This document shows positions 18,164 to 27,300 of a stretch of 64,000 bases of DNA, in pieces; the first letter of the stretch is position 1, and each line of letters begins with the position of its first letter. The stretch is taken from positions 62,001 through 126,000 of the forward strand of contig PHBE01000012.1 in the NCBI GenBank assembly GCA_002841885.1, read 5' to 3'. The DNA comes from Deltaproteobacteria bacterium HGW-Deltaproteobacteria-18 (GTDB lineage Bacteria > Desulfobacterota > Desulfovibrionia > Desulfovibrionales > Desulfomicrobiaceae). The position numbers and the translations under genes were made by a program. Under the pieces are notes generated by a model. The model had not been told where the DNA came from. It was given only the letters and a program-made list of their open reading frames with translations, and searched no databases.

Positions 18164-18478
18164 ATGAAGAACTCTTCCAACATCATGAAAATCGTACTGT
18201 GCGCCCTGCTTCTGTCCTTCGTCATTGGCTGCGCCGGGACCTCTACCCGCGAAAGCACCGGACAGTACATCGACGATTCCGCGATCACCGCCAAGGTCAA
18301 GGCGGCCATATTGGCCGAAGAATCACTGAAAACCCTGCAGATCACGGTCGAAACCTTCAAGGGTACTGTGCAGTTGAGCGGCTTCGTCGATACCCCGGAA
18401 CACGTCGTCAAGGCTGGACGGGTTGCCCGCAATGTTGAAGGCGTGAGGGCTGTTCGAAACAGCCTCTTGGTCAAATGA
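18164..18478 (+). CDS. BON-domain lipoprotein (OsmY-like)
   Basis: A 104-aa exported lipoprotein. Residues 1-23 form a signal peptide with the lipobox FVIGC, so Cys is lipidated. The rest is a single BON domain: DDSAITAKVKAAIL, VETFKGTVQLSGFVDTPEH, VEGVRAVRNSLLV. BON proteins bind phospholipid and support envelope integrity under osmotic stress. A clear terminator follows 73 bp after the stop. Confidence 0.9.
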   Translation: MKNSSNIMKIVLCALLLSFVIGCAGTSTRESTGQYIDDSAITAKVKAAILAEESLKTLQITVETFKGTVQLSGFVDTPEHVVKAGRVARNVEGVRAVRNSLLVK

Positions 18479-18550
18479 CGCCAGCGGCGAGGATCTTTCA
18501 GTCCCTGTGAAACGGACAGCCTGACGCGTCCGTACATTAGTAAAACGAAC

Positions 18551-18590
18551 AATGTCCCTCCCAGGCGTAACCGGGAGGGACATTGTTTTT
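18551..18590 (+). terminator. Rho-independent terminator after the BON lipoprotein
   Basis: AATGTCCCTCCC (18551-18562) pairs with GGGAGGGACATT (18573-18584), followed by GTTTTTG. Confidence 0.9.
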
Positions 18591-18601
18591 GCGAAAGAAA
18601 T

Positions 18602-19025
18602 GGGGTCAAGTCTCGCGTTGACTTTTCATCAAGCACTTCTTGCGCCATGCCATCGCTTTTTTTGAATTTCGCACTTTCCAGCGGAAGGCAAAGAATGACT
18701 TGATTCAGCGCTGGCTTTGACCATTCTCCGATCCTGCGAATTTTTAAAGAACCTGCACTACAAGAAAAGCTTCACCAACGGCAAGTTCTTCCTCTGTCAC
18801 ATATAGTTATGAGGTCACAGCCAGCATATACGTACATAAAACAAAATCCACCCGTTGCCGGATGGCCTCATATTGAATGGTCGAGTTCAGACCGACGAAC
18901 CCACGCGGAACCCGCAAAGAAGTAAGGGATTTCAGTCTTTTGACTGAAATCCCTTACTTTCTAATGGCGGGGCCGATGGAATTCACACTCTCGGTACAAA
19001 GAAGATTCAAAAGCAGACTGGACCC
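18602..19025. repeat. MITE-like element enclosing a tRNA-Asp 3' relic and terminator hairpin
   Basis: The left end GGGGTCAAGTCTCGCGTTGA (18602 on) and the right end TTCAAAAGCAGACTGGACCC (to about 19025) are inverted copies of the element ends seen at 13.5 kb. Inside, in order, are a palindrome CCACCCG-TTG-CCGGATGG (about 18848-18865), a perfect 17-bp hairpin at 18921-18958 (AAGGGATTTCAG core), and GGCGGGGCCGATGG (18966-18979), which equals the start of the minus-strand-read tRNA-Asp 3' end at 59970. No coding gene. Confidence 0.65.
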
Positions 19026-19030
19026 CTTTT

Positions 19031-19933
19031 CTAGGTCGCTGAAAACGTACCGATCGCTTTTTCCAAAGCGGAATTGAATTCCTCTACACGATTCAGCATG
19101 AGAAAATGATCCGCGCCCTTCAGGACAATGGCATCGAAGGAAAACATATGGCGCCGGTTTGCTTCGTAATTGATGGGCCCCATATCGCCGTTCACGGTCA
19201 TGACGGGAATGCGGATGTCCTCGAATATCTTGGCGGCTTCACCAGTGATGTACTGTGACATCATGTCTTTCATTGCACTCAATGCGACATCCGGCGGTGC
19301 GGCAGACATGTCAGCGAGAATCCATTCGCGAAGCTCTGCATCGGTGCGCGGCGAAATCATCGTCGCTACGAATTGCCGACAGCCGTTCTGAAAATCCATT
19401 TCGAGCGGCGCGATCATGCCTTCGAAGTCTTCTTGAGTCATCGGGTATTCGATGTTCTCAAGCGTATCGATACCGACGAGACCGATCACACGGTCCGCCA
19501 TGAGCCGCGCAGCCTCGGCGATGACGGAACCGCCCATGGAATGTCCGACCAGGATGACGCTGCGGCTGCCGGTTGCCTCGGCAACGGCTTTCACATCCTC
19601 TCCGAATGATCTCATGGTATATTGAGTACGCCCCATGCCCGAATGGCCATGACCTGCGAGATCAAGCACAATCACGCGGTGATTTTTCGAAAAGTGTGAG
19701 ATTTGTTCACGCCAGTAGCGGGCATCACAGCTCCAGCCATGGACAAACACGAGCGTCGGTTCTCCAGAACCATACGATTCAAAGGAAATCGGGGTCCCAT
19801 CTGCAGAAATGGCGAGACGTGGCCATTCGGCTTTGGCGTGCGTTGGTGCCAAGAAGAAAAAGATAAAAGCAAAAGAGGTAATCAGGCTTATTGAATATCT
19901 TGTCATGTACTTGTAGAAAATATCCTGATGCAT
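19031..19933 (-). CDS. Exported alpha/beta hydrolase
   Basis: A 300-aa hydrolase with a signal peptide (about residues 1-34, hydrophobic SLITSFAFIFFFLAP, cleavage after THAKA). The catalytic Ser is in ILVGHSMGGSVI, the oxyanion motif is FVHGWSCDARYW, and the likely His is in GADHFLMLN; D in VNGDMG is the probable acid. It resembles periplasmic esterases/chloroperoxidase-like enzymes. ATG 19933 is chosen because AAGGA is 7 nt upstream; the frame is open further but would hide the signal peptide. Confidence 0.85.
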   Translation of the reverse strand: MHQDIFYKYMTRYSISLITSFAFIFFFLAPTHAKAEWPRLAISADGTPISFESYGSGEPTLVFVHGWSCDARYWREQISHFSKNHRVIVLDLAGHGHSGMGRTQYTMRSFGEDVKAVAEATGSRSVILVGHSMGGSVIAEAARLMADRVIGLVGIDTLENIEYPMTQEDFEGMIAPLEMDFQNGCRQFVATMISPRTDAELREWILADMSAAPPDVALSAMKDMMSQYITGEAAKIFEDIRIPVMTVNGDMGPINYEANRRHMFSFDAIVLKGADHFLMLNRVEEFNSALEKAIGTFSAT

Positions 19934-20116
19934 AAAGATTTCCTTTATGGGTAATAAAATAGAGATTATGGATACTAAACGTCTTGCTGAAATATCAGAT
20001 ATCATGGGAATTCGTTCCAAAAGAACTACAAGAAAGGATGCGTCAACGGCAAGTGTTTCTTGAGTACACTTGTTCCAGAAGAGGCGGTCGATTAGAGACA
20101 AGTGAATCAAACAGCA

Positions 20117-20140
20117 AAGCCATCCGTCACCGGATGGCTT
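20117..20140. repeat. REP-like palindrome
   Basis: AAGCCATCCG-TCAC-CGGATGGCTT, perfect 10-bp arms. Similar palindromes occur at about 18848, 32887 and 36249, each upstream of a tRNA-Asp relic. This copy has no relic adjacent. Confidence 0.6.
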
Positions 20141-20166
20141 CATCTTGAATCGTCATCGCTCCAAAA

Positions 20167-20202
20167 GAGCTTAAGGTTTAAACAGCCTCAAGCTCCTTTT
20201 TC
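20167..20202. terminator. Terminator-like hairpin after the C39-type lipoprotein gene
   Basis: GAGCTTAAGG (20167-20176) pairs with CCTCAAGCTC (20186-20195) with one mismatch. T-tracts occur on both sides (CTTTTTC on plus, TTTTGG on minus), so it can end the minus-strand gene at 20259. Confidence 0.6.
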
Positions 20203-20258
20203 TTGTGTGGGTTTGGCGCCGCATAATCGCCCCTTGATTAGCCAAATGCGGGAATATC

Positions 20259-20870
20259 TTACTTATCTGGAAAAAGAATGAATGCAGATTGTTTGTATCT
20301 TCCCTTAGGATATGTCAAATTCGCCCACCAATTGTCCTTAAAATACTGATATTTTTTTCTGTAAATAAATGACTTACTCGGATCTCTTATATACAAATCA
20401 TCTTTATCGTATCCTATTACTACCACAGCGTGAGATGTGTTGCCAAAGAAATCTCGGATGTTAACTACGACTGGGACACCGTGAGCGATGTATCTGCGAA
20501 TTTCGTCTGTACTTATATTGTTACGAAACTCAAACTCAGTAAATCCATAAGCTTTCGCTGCCTTTTTTAGCCCGAACATATCGTTTCCAAAGCGAAGTAC
20601 ATCATTGCTGCTCGAACCTGAGGCCTTCCATACTTCTTTCGGATCGTAGATCTTCTTGTCGTAGAAAGACATTACCATCGCAAGTGATGTTGTGGCGCAT
20701 GAATAATTATCACGCTGTTGAACCAGAGGAACATCCAGATGTGCTTTTTCTGGAATGTTGTCATTGTCCGGTATTCTGGCAGTTTTTGAAGTGCATCCGG
20801 AAGCGAAAAGAAAAAATGTGATGATGAGCAACCCGTTCACAACGCGCGCAATATTGCCTTTTGACATCAT
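20259..20870 (-). CDS. C39-like cysteine peptidase-domain lipoprotein
   Basis: A 203-aa lipoprotein. The signal peptide ends in the lipobox LFASGC. The mature part matches the bacteriocin-processing C39/papain-like fold: DVPLVQQRDNYSCATTSLAM carries the conserved Gln and the putative catalytic Cys, and TSHAVVVIGYDKDDLYIRDP carries the His and Asp. It may be a peptidase or a non-exporter C39 domain protein trimming a peptide at the membrane. ATG 20870 lies 7 nt after GGAG. AT content is higher than in neighbours, suggesting transfer. Confidence 0.8.
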   Translation of the reverse strand: MMSKGNIARVVNGLLIITFFLFASGCTSKTARIPDNDNIPEKAHLDVPLVQQRDNYSCATTSLAMVMSFYDKKIYDPKEVWKASGSSSNDVLRFGNDMFGLKKAAKAYGFTEFEFRNNISTDEIRRYIAHGVPVVVNIRDFFGNTSHAVVVIGYDKDDLYIRDPSKSFIYRKKYQYFKDNWWANLTYPKGRYKQSAFILFPDK

Positions 20871-21020
20871 TTGCATGCTCCTGTCGCAAGTTTTTTTGAA
20901 AGGTCTGCATGTCAAAAATATGCGTATTTTTCAAGACAATATTTCCTGCCTGTGTACTCTATATTCCTGAAACTCTTTCTTTTTCCGCTCTCGGTGACAC
21001 AGGGCGTTTGGAATAGAGAC

Positions 21021-21160
21021 GTGCTTCGAGCCCCTTCGACCCCGCCATATGAAAGCAAAGGATCTCAGTCGAAAGGCTGTGATCCCTTGTTTCGTTGTGG
21101 ATTTGCGCTCCGCGGTTGACGCATCAAGGAGAGCCATCCAGCAGCGGGTGGTTTTTTTCG
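21021..21160 (-). repeat. Inverted tRNA-Asp 3' relic with terminator hairpin and REP-like palindrome
   Basis: Read on the minus strand this has the same order as the other copies: a GGATGGC palindrome (around 21133-21157), an AAGGGATCACAG...CTGAGATCCTTT hairpin (21057-21088), then ATGGCGGGGTCGAAGGGGCT and CGAA (21048 down to about 21021), a diverged version of the tRNA-Asp 3' end. It is in the opposite orientation to the copies at 18.9, 33.0, 35.0 and 36.4 kb. Confidence 0.5.
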
Positions 21161-21378
21161 CTCACGCCCGCTTGTCTGACAATCATTCCAAAAACCGTGA
21201 AATCCCCCGCCTCTGCCAGCTGATGTGCGCGTAGTGTACGAAACGCAATCCGCGAAAAACATCCCTCATACTCCGGTCCGCGTGCAAAAAACACTTCCAA
21301 CCTCTAGAAATATAATAATTTTAAAAAACTTTGCCGCAGACTCAATTTCTGCTTTGACGAGAAAAATTTCTAGGGGTA

Positions 21379-21394
21379 TTGTTTAATCAAACAA
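21379..21394. promoter_or_regulatory. Inverted repeat upstream of cooM, possible CRP/FNR-family site
   Basis: TTGTTT-AATC-AAACAA has perfect 6-bp arms. Its TTG...CAA layout over 16 bp is like sites of CRP/FNR-family dimers, the family to which CooA and HcpR belong. It lies 237 bp before the cooM start. The link to any regulator is inference. Confidence 0.35.
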
Positions 21395-21630
21395 CCAGTT
21401 TTTGTTCCGTGCTTTTTTTCACATGGGCTCCGGGTCATCCGGCAGGAAACGCATCTGGTTGAGACAGTCCGATGGAGGGCTCCCATGCACACGCTCGCGA
21501 ACGCATCACGCAGGCAGGCCTTCAGGGCAAATCGAAACGGGAAAATCTTCCCCGGGTGCCGGGGTTCATATTCGCCATCCTTGTGAACGGGCGTTCATCA
21601 GGATCAACCTTTTCCGGATAGGAGACATTC

Positions 21631-24600
21631 ATGCAACTGACCATCACGCTCGTTACGCTCGTTGGCGCCGTGATCGCTCTCGGATGCGAATGGCTGGCGA
21701 TCAGATCGCTTCATGACCTCAAAAAGGTCCTGACATATTCAACCCTTGCCCAGCTCGGATATGTACTGATCGGTGTGAACCCGGCCGCGGCCGACGGTTT
21801 CGCCGGTGCCGGGCTGCACCTGTTTTTCCAGGCTTCGTCCAGGCTTCTGTGGTACATCTGCCTGCGCAGGCTGGCGGGACCGCGGAATGATTTCACCTTC
21901 AAGGCGGTCTGCGCGGCCGGAGCCCGTCTTCCACTCACGGCGATGCTCATGGGCTTTGCCATGTTCACGGCCATAGGCCTTACGCCGTTCACCGCTCCTC
22001 CCGGCAAGGCCATGCTGCTTCTGGCGGCCATGGAGGGCGGCCACCTTCTCGCGGGGCTTCTGCTGGCCGCAGCCGGGACCATCGCCGTCGTGTACACGGT
22101 GCGCATCATCCACGGCGCATGTCAGCCCCATACCCGAAACGCCGAAGAGGAAGGCGCGACGGAATCAGGCCGGACAAGCGGCATCGTCCTGGCCGGGGCG
22201 CTGGCTCTGGCCTGTCTGCTCGCCGGGCCGCTTTTCAACATGACGGGGAGCCTGCTCCCGGGCATGTCGACCGGCACGGCCGCGCAGCACGGTTGGTCAT
22301 ACTCGGTCATGCTCCCCTATCTGGGAGCATTCGCCATGGTGGCGGTCGTCCGCCTTCTGCCCGCCCTGACCGGCCCGAGCGCCATGGTTCTGGCTGCCGC
22401 GACCGTCGCCGCCGCGATTGCGGAGCCGACCGCAGACCCGGTGCTCCGGCTGTTCGTCCTGCTCTTTGCCCTGGGCGGCGGCGTCATCGTCGTCTATTCC
22501 ACCGGCTATATCGGCACGGAAAAGGGCGCGGACAAATACTACTTCTTCCTGTTCATCATGCTCGCCTCGCTGATCGGACTGGCCAGGGCGCAGAACTCCG
22601 AGGTCTTCCACGGCTGTTTCGAGCTCATGACCTTTTCGTCCTACATGCTCGTGATCCACAAGCGCACCCGCGAATCCCTCGATGCGGGCGCGAAATATCT
22701 GATCATGTGCGTCGGAGGCGCCAATTTCATGCAGATCGGTCTGCTGGCCCTGGACTCGGCGGGCATGCACGGCGGCCTGAACCAGATGGCCGGCGCTCTT
22801 GCGGCCTACAGCCCGCTTACCGCGGCCTGCGTGACCCTCGCCCTGCTGGCCGGTTTTGCCGTGAAGGCCGGCTTCTTCCCCGCGCATTCCTGGCTTCCCG
22901 CCGCGCACCCCGTCGCCCCGTCCTCCATTTCCGCGCCCCTGTCGGGCCTGCTGACCAAGGCCGGCATCATGGGGGTGGTCTTCGTCGTGGCGGCCGTGGC
23001 GGCCAATCCGGCAGGAAACGGGCACTGGATTCTGGGCCTTCTGACCATCATGTCCGTGGTCACCTTTCTCCTTGGCGAGCTGATGGCCCTGATGCAGCAG
23101 GACATCAAGCGCATGCTCGCCTACTCCACCCTGGCCCAGATCGGTGAAATCGGCCTGATCCTGAGCCTGGGCACCTATGCCGCCACCACCGGCGCCCTGG
23201 CCCATGTGGTCAACCACGCCATCATGAAGGACCTCCTCTTCCTGGCGGCAGGCGGCTTCATCATGCGTGCGGGCAGCCAGCAACTTCAGGACCTGGCCGG
23301 ACTGGGCAAGGCCATGCCCTTTGCCGGCGCGTGCATGGCCGTCGGGCTTGTCTCCATCATGGGCCTGCCGCCCATGGGCGGATTCTTCAGCAAGTTCCTG
23401 ATGCTCAAGGCGGCCATGGATGCCGGACAGGTCTGGATGGCCGTGCTCATCTTCGCCGGCAGCGTGGCCGGCTGCGTGTACTACGGGCGCATCATCAAGA
23501 CCCTGTTCTTCACCGGCTACGAAGAAAAGCCCCTCGAGGGGCTGCCCCTGGGCATGAACCTGGGCATCGGCGTCCTGGCCGCCCTGACCCTGGCTTCGGG
23601 CCTTTTCCCGACCCAGTGGGTATCCCTCGTCCTGCCCGCGGCGACAGCGCTTTTCCCCGCGGGGGGGACGCTGCCCGACGTCGCCATCGGCTGGTCCCCG
23701 GTCGCGATCCTGCCGCTGCTGGGCGCCGTGTACGCCCTGGTCATGCGCGGCGATCTGAAGAAGAGCGCCTTGGTCGCCACGGGCAGCGTGCTGCTGGCCC
23801 TGGTCGCCGCGCTGCTCCCCGGGGGCTTCGAAACCAGCCTGCAGCGCTATTTCGCAATCCTCGTCCTGGCGCTGGGAGCCCTGAACCTCTTCTACTGCGC
23901 CGGGTACATGTCCCACAGCCGCACGACCTGGCGCTTCCTGGCCGTCTTCCTGACCATGCTGAGCGGCCTGGTGGGCATGACCACAGCCAGCTCCCTCCTG
24001 ACCTTCTTTTTCTTCTGGGAAGTCATGAGCAGCTGGCCGCTCTTCTTCGTCATCATCCATGAGGAGACGCCCGCAGCCCTGGCCGAGGGCACCAAGTACT
24101 TCCTGTTCAACATCATCGGCGCATCCGTGCTCTTCCTCGGCATGCTCCACCTCGGACACGCCAGCGGCGGCTTCGGCTTCGGCGACATCATCGCCACGGT
24201 CGGCTCCACGCCCGCCGGGGTCTGGCTGCCCGGCATGGTCCTGATGGCCGTCGGGATGCTCATGAAGGCGGCCATGCTGCCGGTGCGCATCGACTGGCAG
24301 ATGCACCCGCCCACCGCGCCCACGCCCGTCAGCGGCTACATCTCGGCCATGCTGCTCAAGAGCGGCCCCTTCGGAATACTGCTGCTGCGCTTCGTCTTCG
24401 CCCAGCACGTCAGCGCCGACGCCGCCCCCGCACTGGATGCCGTCATGTACGTCGGCGCCTGGATCGGCGGCATCACCATCCTCTACGCCGCCGTGCAGGC
24501 ACTGCTGCAGACGGGGATCAAGGAGATGCTCATCTATTCCACGGTCAGCCAGCTCGGCTACATCGTGCTCGGCATCTGCCTGGGCACGTCGCTGGGCGTC

Positions 24601-25368
24601 AGCGGCGGCCTGCTGCATCTCTTCAACCACATGCTCTTCAAGGACCTGGCCTTCCTCTGCGCCGGGGCGCTGATGTTCGCCAGCCACGCCCACAACCTCG
24701 AAGAACTCGGCGGCATGGGCCGCAGGATGCCCGTCACCTTCCTGTGCTTCAGCGTGGCCCTGTTCTCGGCCGCGGGCATGCCGCCCTTCAACGGGTTCAG
24801 CTCGAAACTCATCCTCTACCACGCCCTCATCGAACGCGGCGAGATCATCCTGGCCATCATCTCCATCCTCGCCAGCGTGATCACCCTGGCCTACTTCCTG
24901 AAATTCATGCACGGCGCGTTCTTCGGACAGCTCTCGCCGGCCGCGGCCCACGCCGAGGAAGTCGGCCCAATGATGCGCATCCCGCTGGTCATCCTGGCGG
25001 GCCTGTGCCTGCTGACCGGCATCTTCCCGGGCATCGCCCTGATGCCCATCGCCGCGCTGGAGACCACGCTGGGGCTGACGCCGCCCCCGGTCACCCTGGC
25101 GGGCATCGCCAGCGGACCCGGATCCTGCGACATGACCCTGCTGAGCTTCATGTTCTTCCTCACCGGGTTCGGCATATGGAGCGTTGTTTCACGACTCGTC
25201 GCCGGACGGGTGCGGCGAACGGCCATTCATACCTGCGGCGAGACAAGCGTGAACCAAACCTTCACCCATGTCGGCGCCGGCAACCTGTATGCGGCTCCGC
25301 TGCAGATGCTGACGTCGATGTCCAAAGGTTACCTGACCCTCAAGCGTTTTGGAGGACAGCATGACTAA
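21631..25368 (+). CDS. cooM: CooM, giant multi-module antiporter-like subunit of CO-induced-type hydrogenase
   Basis: A 1245-aa integral membrane protein made of three consecutive NuoL/M/N (Mrp antiporter)-like units. Each carries the same helix signature: DLKKVLTYSTLAQLGYV (about residue 29), DIKRMLAYSTLAQIGEIG (about 491) and IKEMLIYSTVSQLGYI (about 964). The first unit is short (about 200 aa); the second and third are near complete, with Lys-bearing helices such as AKYLIMCVGGANFMQIG and TKYFLFNIIGASVLFLG. It should conduct H+ or Na+ across the inner membrane, driven by the hydrogenase arm. GGAG at 21621-21624 supports ATG 21631. It overlaps cooK by 8 bp. Length agrees with CooM of Rhodospirillum rubrum and Desulfovibrio. 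Confidence 0.92.
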   Translation: MQLTITLVTLVGAVIALGCEWLAIRSLHDLKKVLTYSTLAQLGYVLIGVNPAAADGFAGAGLHLFFQASSRLLWYICLRRLAGPRNDFTFKAVCAAGARLPLTAMLMGFAMFTAIGLTPFTAPPGKAMLLLAAMEGGHLLAGLLLAAAGTIAVVYTVRIIHGACQPHTRNAEEEGATESGRTSGIVLAGALALACLLAGPLFNMTGSLLPGMSTGTAAQHGWSYSVMLPYLGAFAMVAVVRLLPALTGPSAMVLAAATVAAAIAEPTADPVLRLFVLLFALGGGVIVVYSTGYIGTEKGADKYYFFLFIMLASLIGLARAQNSEVFHGCFELMTFSSYMLVIHKRTRESLDAGAKYLIMCVGGANFMQIGLLALDSAGMHGGLNQMAGALAAYSPLTAACVTLALLAGFAVKAGFFPAHSWLPAAHPVAPSSISAPLSGLLTKAGIMGVVFVVAAVAANPAGNGHWILGLLTIMSVVTFLLGELMALMQQDIKRMLAYSTLAQIGEIGLILSLGTYAATTGALAHVVNHAIMKDLLFLAAGGFIMRAGSQQLQDLAGLGKAMPFAGACMAVGLVSIMGLPPMGGFFSKFLMLKAAMDAGQVWMAVLIFAGSVAGCVYYGRIIKTLFFTGYEEKPLEGLPLGMNLGIGVLAALTLASGLFPTQWVSLVLPAATALFPAGGTLPDVAIGWSPVAILPLLGAVYALVMRGDLKKSALVATGSVLLALVAALLPGGFETSLQRYFAILVLALGALNLFYCAGYMSHSRTTWRFLAVFLTMLSGLVGMTTASSLLTFFFFWEVMSSWPLFFVIIHEETPAALAEGTKYFLFNIIGASVLFLGMLHLGHASGGFGFGDIIATVGSTPAGVWLPGMVLMAVGMLMKAAMLPVRIDWQMHPPTAPTPVSGYISAMLLKSGPFGILLLRFVFAQHVSADAAPALDAVMYVGAWIGGITILYAAVQALLQTGIKEMLIYSTVSQLGYIVLGICLGTSLGVSGGLLHLFNHMLFKDLAFLCAGALMFASHAHNLEELGGMGRRMPVTFLCFSVALFSAAGMPPFNGFSSKLILYHALIERGEIILAIISILASVITLAYFLKFMHGAFFGQLSPAAAHAEEVGPMMRIPLVILAGLCLLTGIFPGIALMPIAALETTLGLTPPPVTLAGIASGPGSCDMTLLSFMFFLTGFGIWSVVSRLVAGRVRRTAIHTCGETSVNQTFTHVGAGNLYAAPLQMLTSMSKGYLTLKRFGGQHD

Positions 25369-26320
25369 TATTCTGGAAGCGACCTTCGCCATCCTGATCT
25401 TCCCGGGCGGCCTGTTCGCCCTGGCCCTGGGCCTGATGCTCAAGGGCGTAGACAGAAAGTTCTATGCCCGCCTGCAGCGCCGGGTCGGCCCGCCCGTCAT
25501 CCAGCCGGCTCTCGACATCATCAAGCTGTGCACCAAGGAGACCATGATCCCCGACAGCGCAAGCGCCGCAGCCTTTCAGCTGGCGCCGATGCTCGGACTG
25601 ACGGGCGTGCTGGTCACCGCCGCCGTGATGCCCATCGGCGGCGTCTGGAGCGGCGTGACCGGCCTGGGCGACCTGCTGATCCTGCTGTACCTGCTGCCCA
25701 TCCCGGCCATGGCCATGATGCTGGCCGGCGGCGCATCGAGCTCCCCCTACGGCGCGCTGGGCTTCTCGCGCGAGATGTGCCTGATGTTCGCCTACGAGAT
25801 GCCGCTCATCGCCTCGTTCCTGGCGGTCGCCGTGCGCGTGGGCGGGGCGGACGGGGCGGCACTGTCCCTCGATGCCATCATGTCCTACCAATACCTGCAC
25901 GGCCCGCTGCTGCTGGACCCGGTCATGATTCCCGCGGTCCTGGCCCTGCTGGTTTTCATTCCGGGCACCATGGCCAGCGGCCTGTTCGACATCCCCGAGG
26001 CGGAACCGGAAGTCATCGAGGGGCCGCTGCTCGAATACTCCGGCCCGCTGCTGGCCGTCTTCAACCTCATGAGCGCCGTGAAGCTCACGGTGGTGCTCCA
26101 GCTGGCCGTGGCCCTCATCTGCCCCAATCCCATCGGCGGGAGCGTGGTGGTCAACCTCGCCTGGCATGTCTTCAAGTGCCTGGCGCTCCTGCTCGTGTCG
26201 GTCACCTGTTTCCGGGCCGCGACCGGACGGCTGCGCCTGGACCAGGGATTCTCGTTTTTCGTCAAGTACACATCACCACTGGCACTCGTCAGCCTCGGGC
26301 TGGCGGTCATGCTGCGATAG
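25361..26320 (+). CDS. cooK: CooK, NuoH-like membrane anchor
   Basis: A 319-aa membrane protein homologous to NuoH/HycD/EchB, which docks the hydrophilic hydrogenase arm on the membrane. The cytoplasmic loop motifs are RKFYARLQRRVGPPVIQPAL (about 29-48) and LFDIPEAEPEVIEGPLLEYS (about 208-227), both hallmarks of the family. ATG 25361 follows GGAGG at 25351-25355, inside the end of cooM, indicating translational coupling. cooL follows after 12 bp. Confidence 0.93.
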   Translation: MTNILEATFAILIFPGGLFALALGLMLKGVDRKFYARLQRRVGPPVIQPALDIIKLCTKETMIPDSASAAAFQLAPMLGLTGVLVTAAVMPIGGVWSGVTGLGDLLILLYLLPIPAMAMMLAGGASSSPYGALGFSREMCLMFAYEMPLIASFLAVAVRVGGADGAALSLDAIMSYQYLHGPLLLDPVMIPAVLALLVFIPGTMASGLFDIPEAEPEVIEGPLLEYSGPLLAVFNLMSAVKLTVVLQLAVALICPNPIGGSVVVNLAWHVFKCLALLLVSVTCFRAATGRLRLDQGFSFFVKYTSPLALVSLGLAVMLR

Positions 26321-26332
26321 GAAGGGTTCACC

Positions 26333-26788
26333 ATGCTCAAATTCATGTCCAAACTCGCTCCGCGCTCACCGTGGATTTACCGGATCAATGCCGGTTCCTG
26401 TAACGGCTGCGACGTGGAAATGGCCACGGCGGCGCTTATCCCGCGCTACGATGTGGAACGCCTGGGCTGCAAATACTGCGGAAGCCCGCGCCATGCGGAC
26501 GTGGTCCTCATTTCGGGCCCGTTGACCATGCGCGTGCGCGACCGCGTCCTGCGCGTCTACGACGAGATTCCCCACCCCAAGGTCACCGTGGGCATCGGGG
26601 TGTGCCCTGTTTCAGGAGGATGCTTCCGGGAAAGCTATTCCGTGGAGGCCGATATCAGCCGGTACATCCCCCTGGATGTCATCGTTCCCGGCTGTCCGCC
26701 GCGGCCCCAGGCCATTATCGACGGCATTGTCAAGGCAGTGGATGTTCTGCGTAACCGCATTGAGGAGGGCGTATGTTCCCGTTCTTGA
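26333..26788 (+). CDS. cooL: CooL, small NuoB-like [4Fe-4S] hydrogenase subunit
   Basis: A 151-aa small subunit of a group 4 [NiFe] hydrogenase. The proximal-cluster ligands are in AGSCNGCDVEM (Cys24, Cys27), VGIGVCPVSGGCF and VPGCPPRPQAI, the NuoB pattern. It lies between the nickel subunit CooH and the ferredoxin-like CooX in electron transfer. The 3' end overlaps cooX by 16 bp. Confidence 0.93.
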   Translation: MLKFMSKLAPRSPWIYRINAGSCNGCDVEMATAALIPRYDVERLGCKYCGSPRHADVVLISGPLTMRVRDRVLRVYDEIPHPKVTVGIGVCPVSGGCFRESYSVEADISRYIPLDVIVPGCPPRPQAIIDGIVKAVDVLRNRIEEGVCSRS

Positions 26789-27300
26789 AAATCATGGTCC
26801 GCAATCTGATTCAGGGCCCCGCGACCGATCCGTACCCCTTCGCCCCGGCGCAAACGCCCGCAAAATTCCGTGGCTGCGCCGAACACGATCCGGAAAAATG
26901 CATTCTGTGCGGCATCTGCCGCCATGTCTGCGCACCCGGCGCCATACAGCTGCGCCCCAGCGAAGACGGTTCCGGCATGCAGTTCGCGCTGTGGCACAAT
27001 TCCTGTGTCTTTTGCGGCATGTGCGCCCATTACTGCCCCACCGGCGCGTTGAAGATGTCCACCAACTGGAAGCTCGCGCATCTTGGCGAAGAACGCTTCG
27101 ACAACGCCATCGCCAATTTCATCCCGTTCGGCCAGTGCGCGGAATGCGGCAAGAGAATCCAGCCGCGCCCCAAGGCCATCACCGACAGGCTCGGCGCCAA
27201 CAACCCCGACCGCTTCCTGCTTTGCCCCGAATGCAAACGTACCAGCGTGGCCCGGCTGGCGTCCGAAGAACGCCGCAGCCACGCACAGGAAACCATATGA
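26773..27300 (+). CDS. cooX: CooX, 2[4Fe-4S] ferredoxin-like hydrogenase subunit
   Basis: A 175-aa subunit related to NuoI/EchF/HycF. Two cluster motifs are CILCGICRHVCAPGAI (about 37-52) and CVFCGMCAHYCPTGAL (about 78-93). Two further Cys pairs (CAECGKR, CPECKRT) near the C-terminus look like a small zinc- or iron-binding site. It passes electrons from soluble ferredoxin-like carriers to CooL. Its stop overlaps the cooU start (ATGA). Confidence 0.92.
   Translation: MFPFLKIMVRNLIQGPATDPYPFAPAQTPAKFRGCAEHDPEKCILCGICRHVCAPGAIQLRPSEDGSGMQFALWHNSCVFCGMCAHYCPTGALKMSTNWKLAHLGEERFDNAIANFIPFGQCAECGKRIQPRPKAITDRLGANNPDRFLLCPECKRTSVARLASEERRSHAQETI

Larger units (their letters stand above)
20871..21630. 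other. Region upstream of the hydrogenase operon, no gene
   Basis: About 760 bases. It carries an inverted tRNA-Asp relic (see 21021-21160), an AT-rich stretch at 21300-21340 with TATAAT at 21311-21316, and a 6-bp inverted repeat at 21379-21394. The stretch 21400-21620 is probably the cooM leader. Confidence 0.5.

Noticed and set aside
22297-24951. An 884-codon minus-strand frame inside cooM
   Set aside because: A Gln/His/Gly-rich mirror of a GC-rich membrane gene; no domains or ribosome site.
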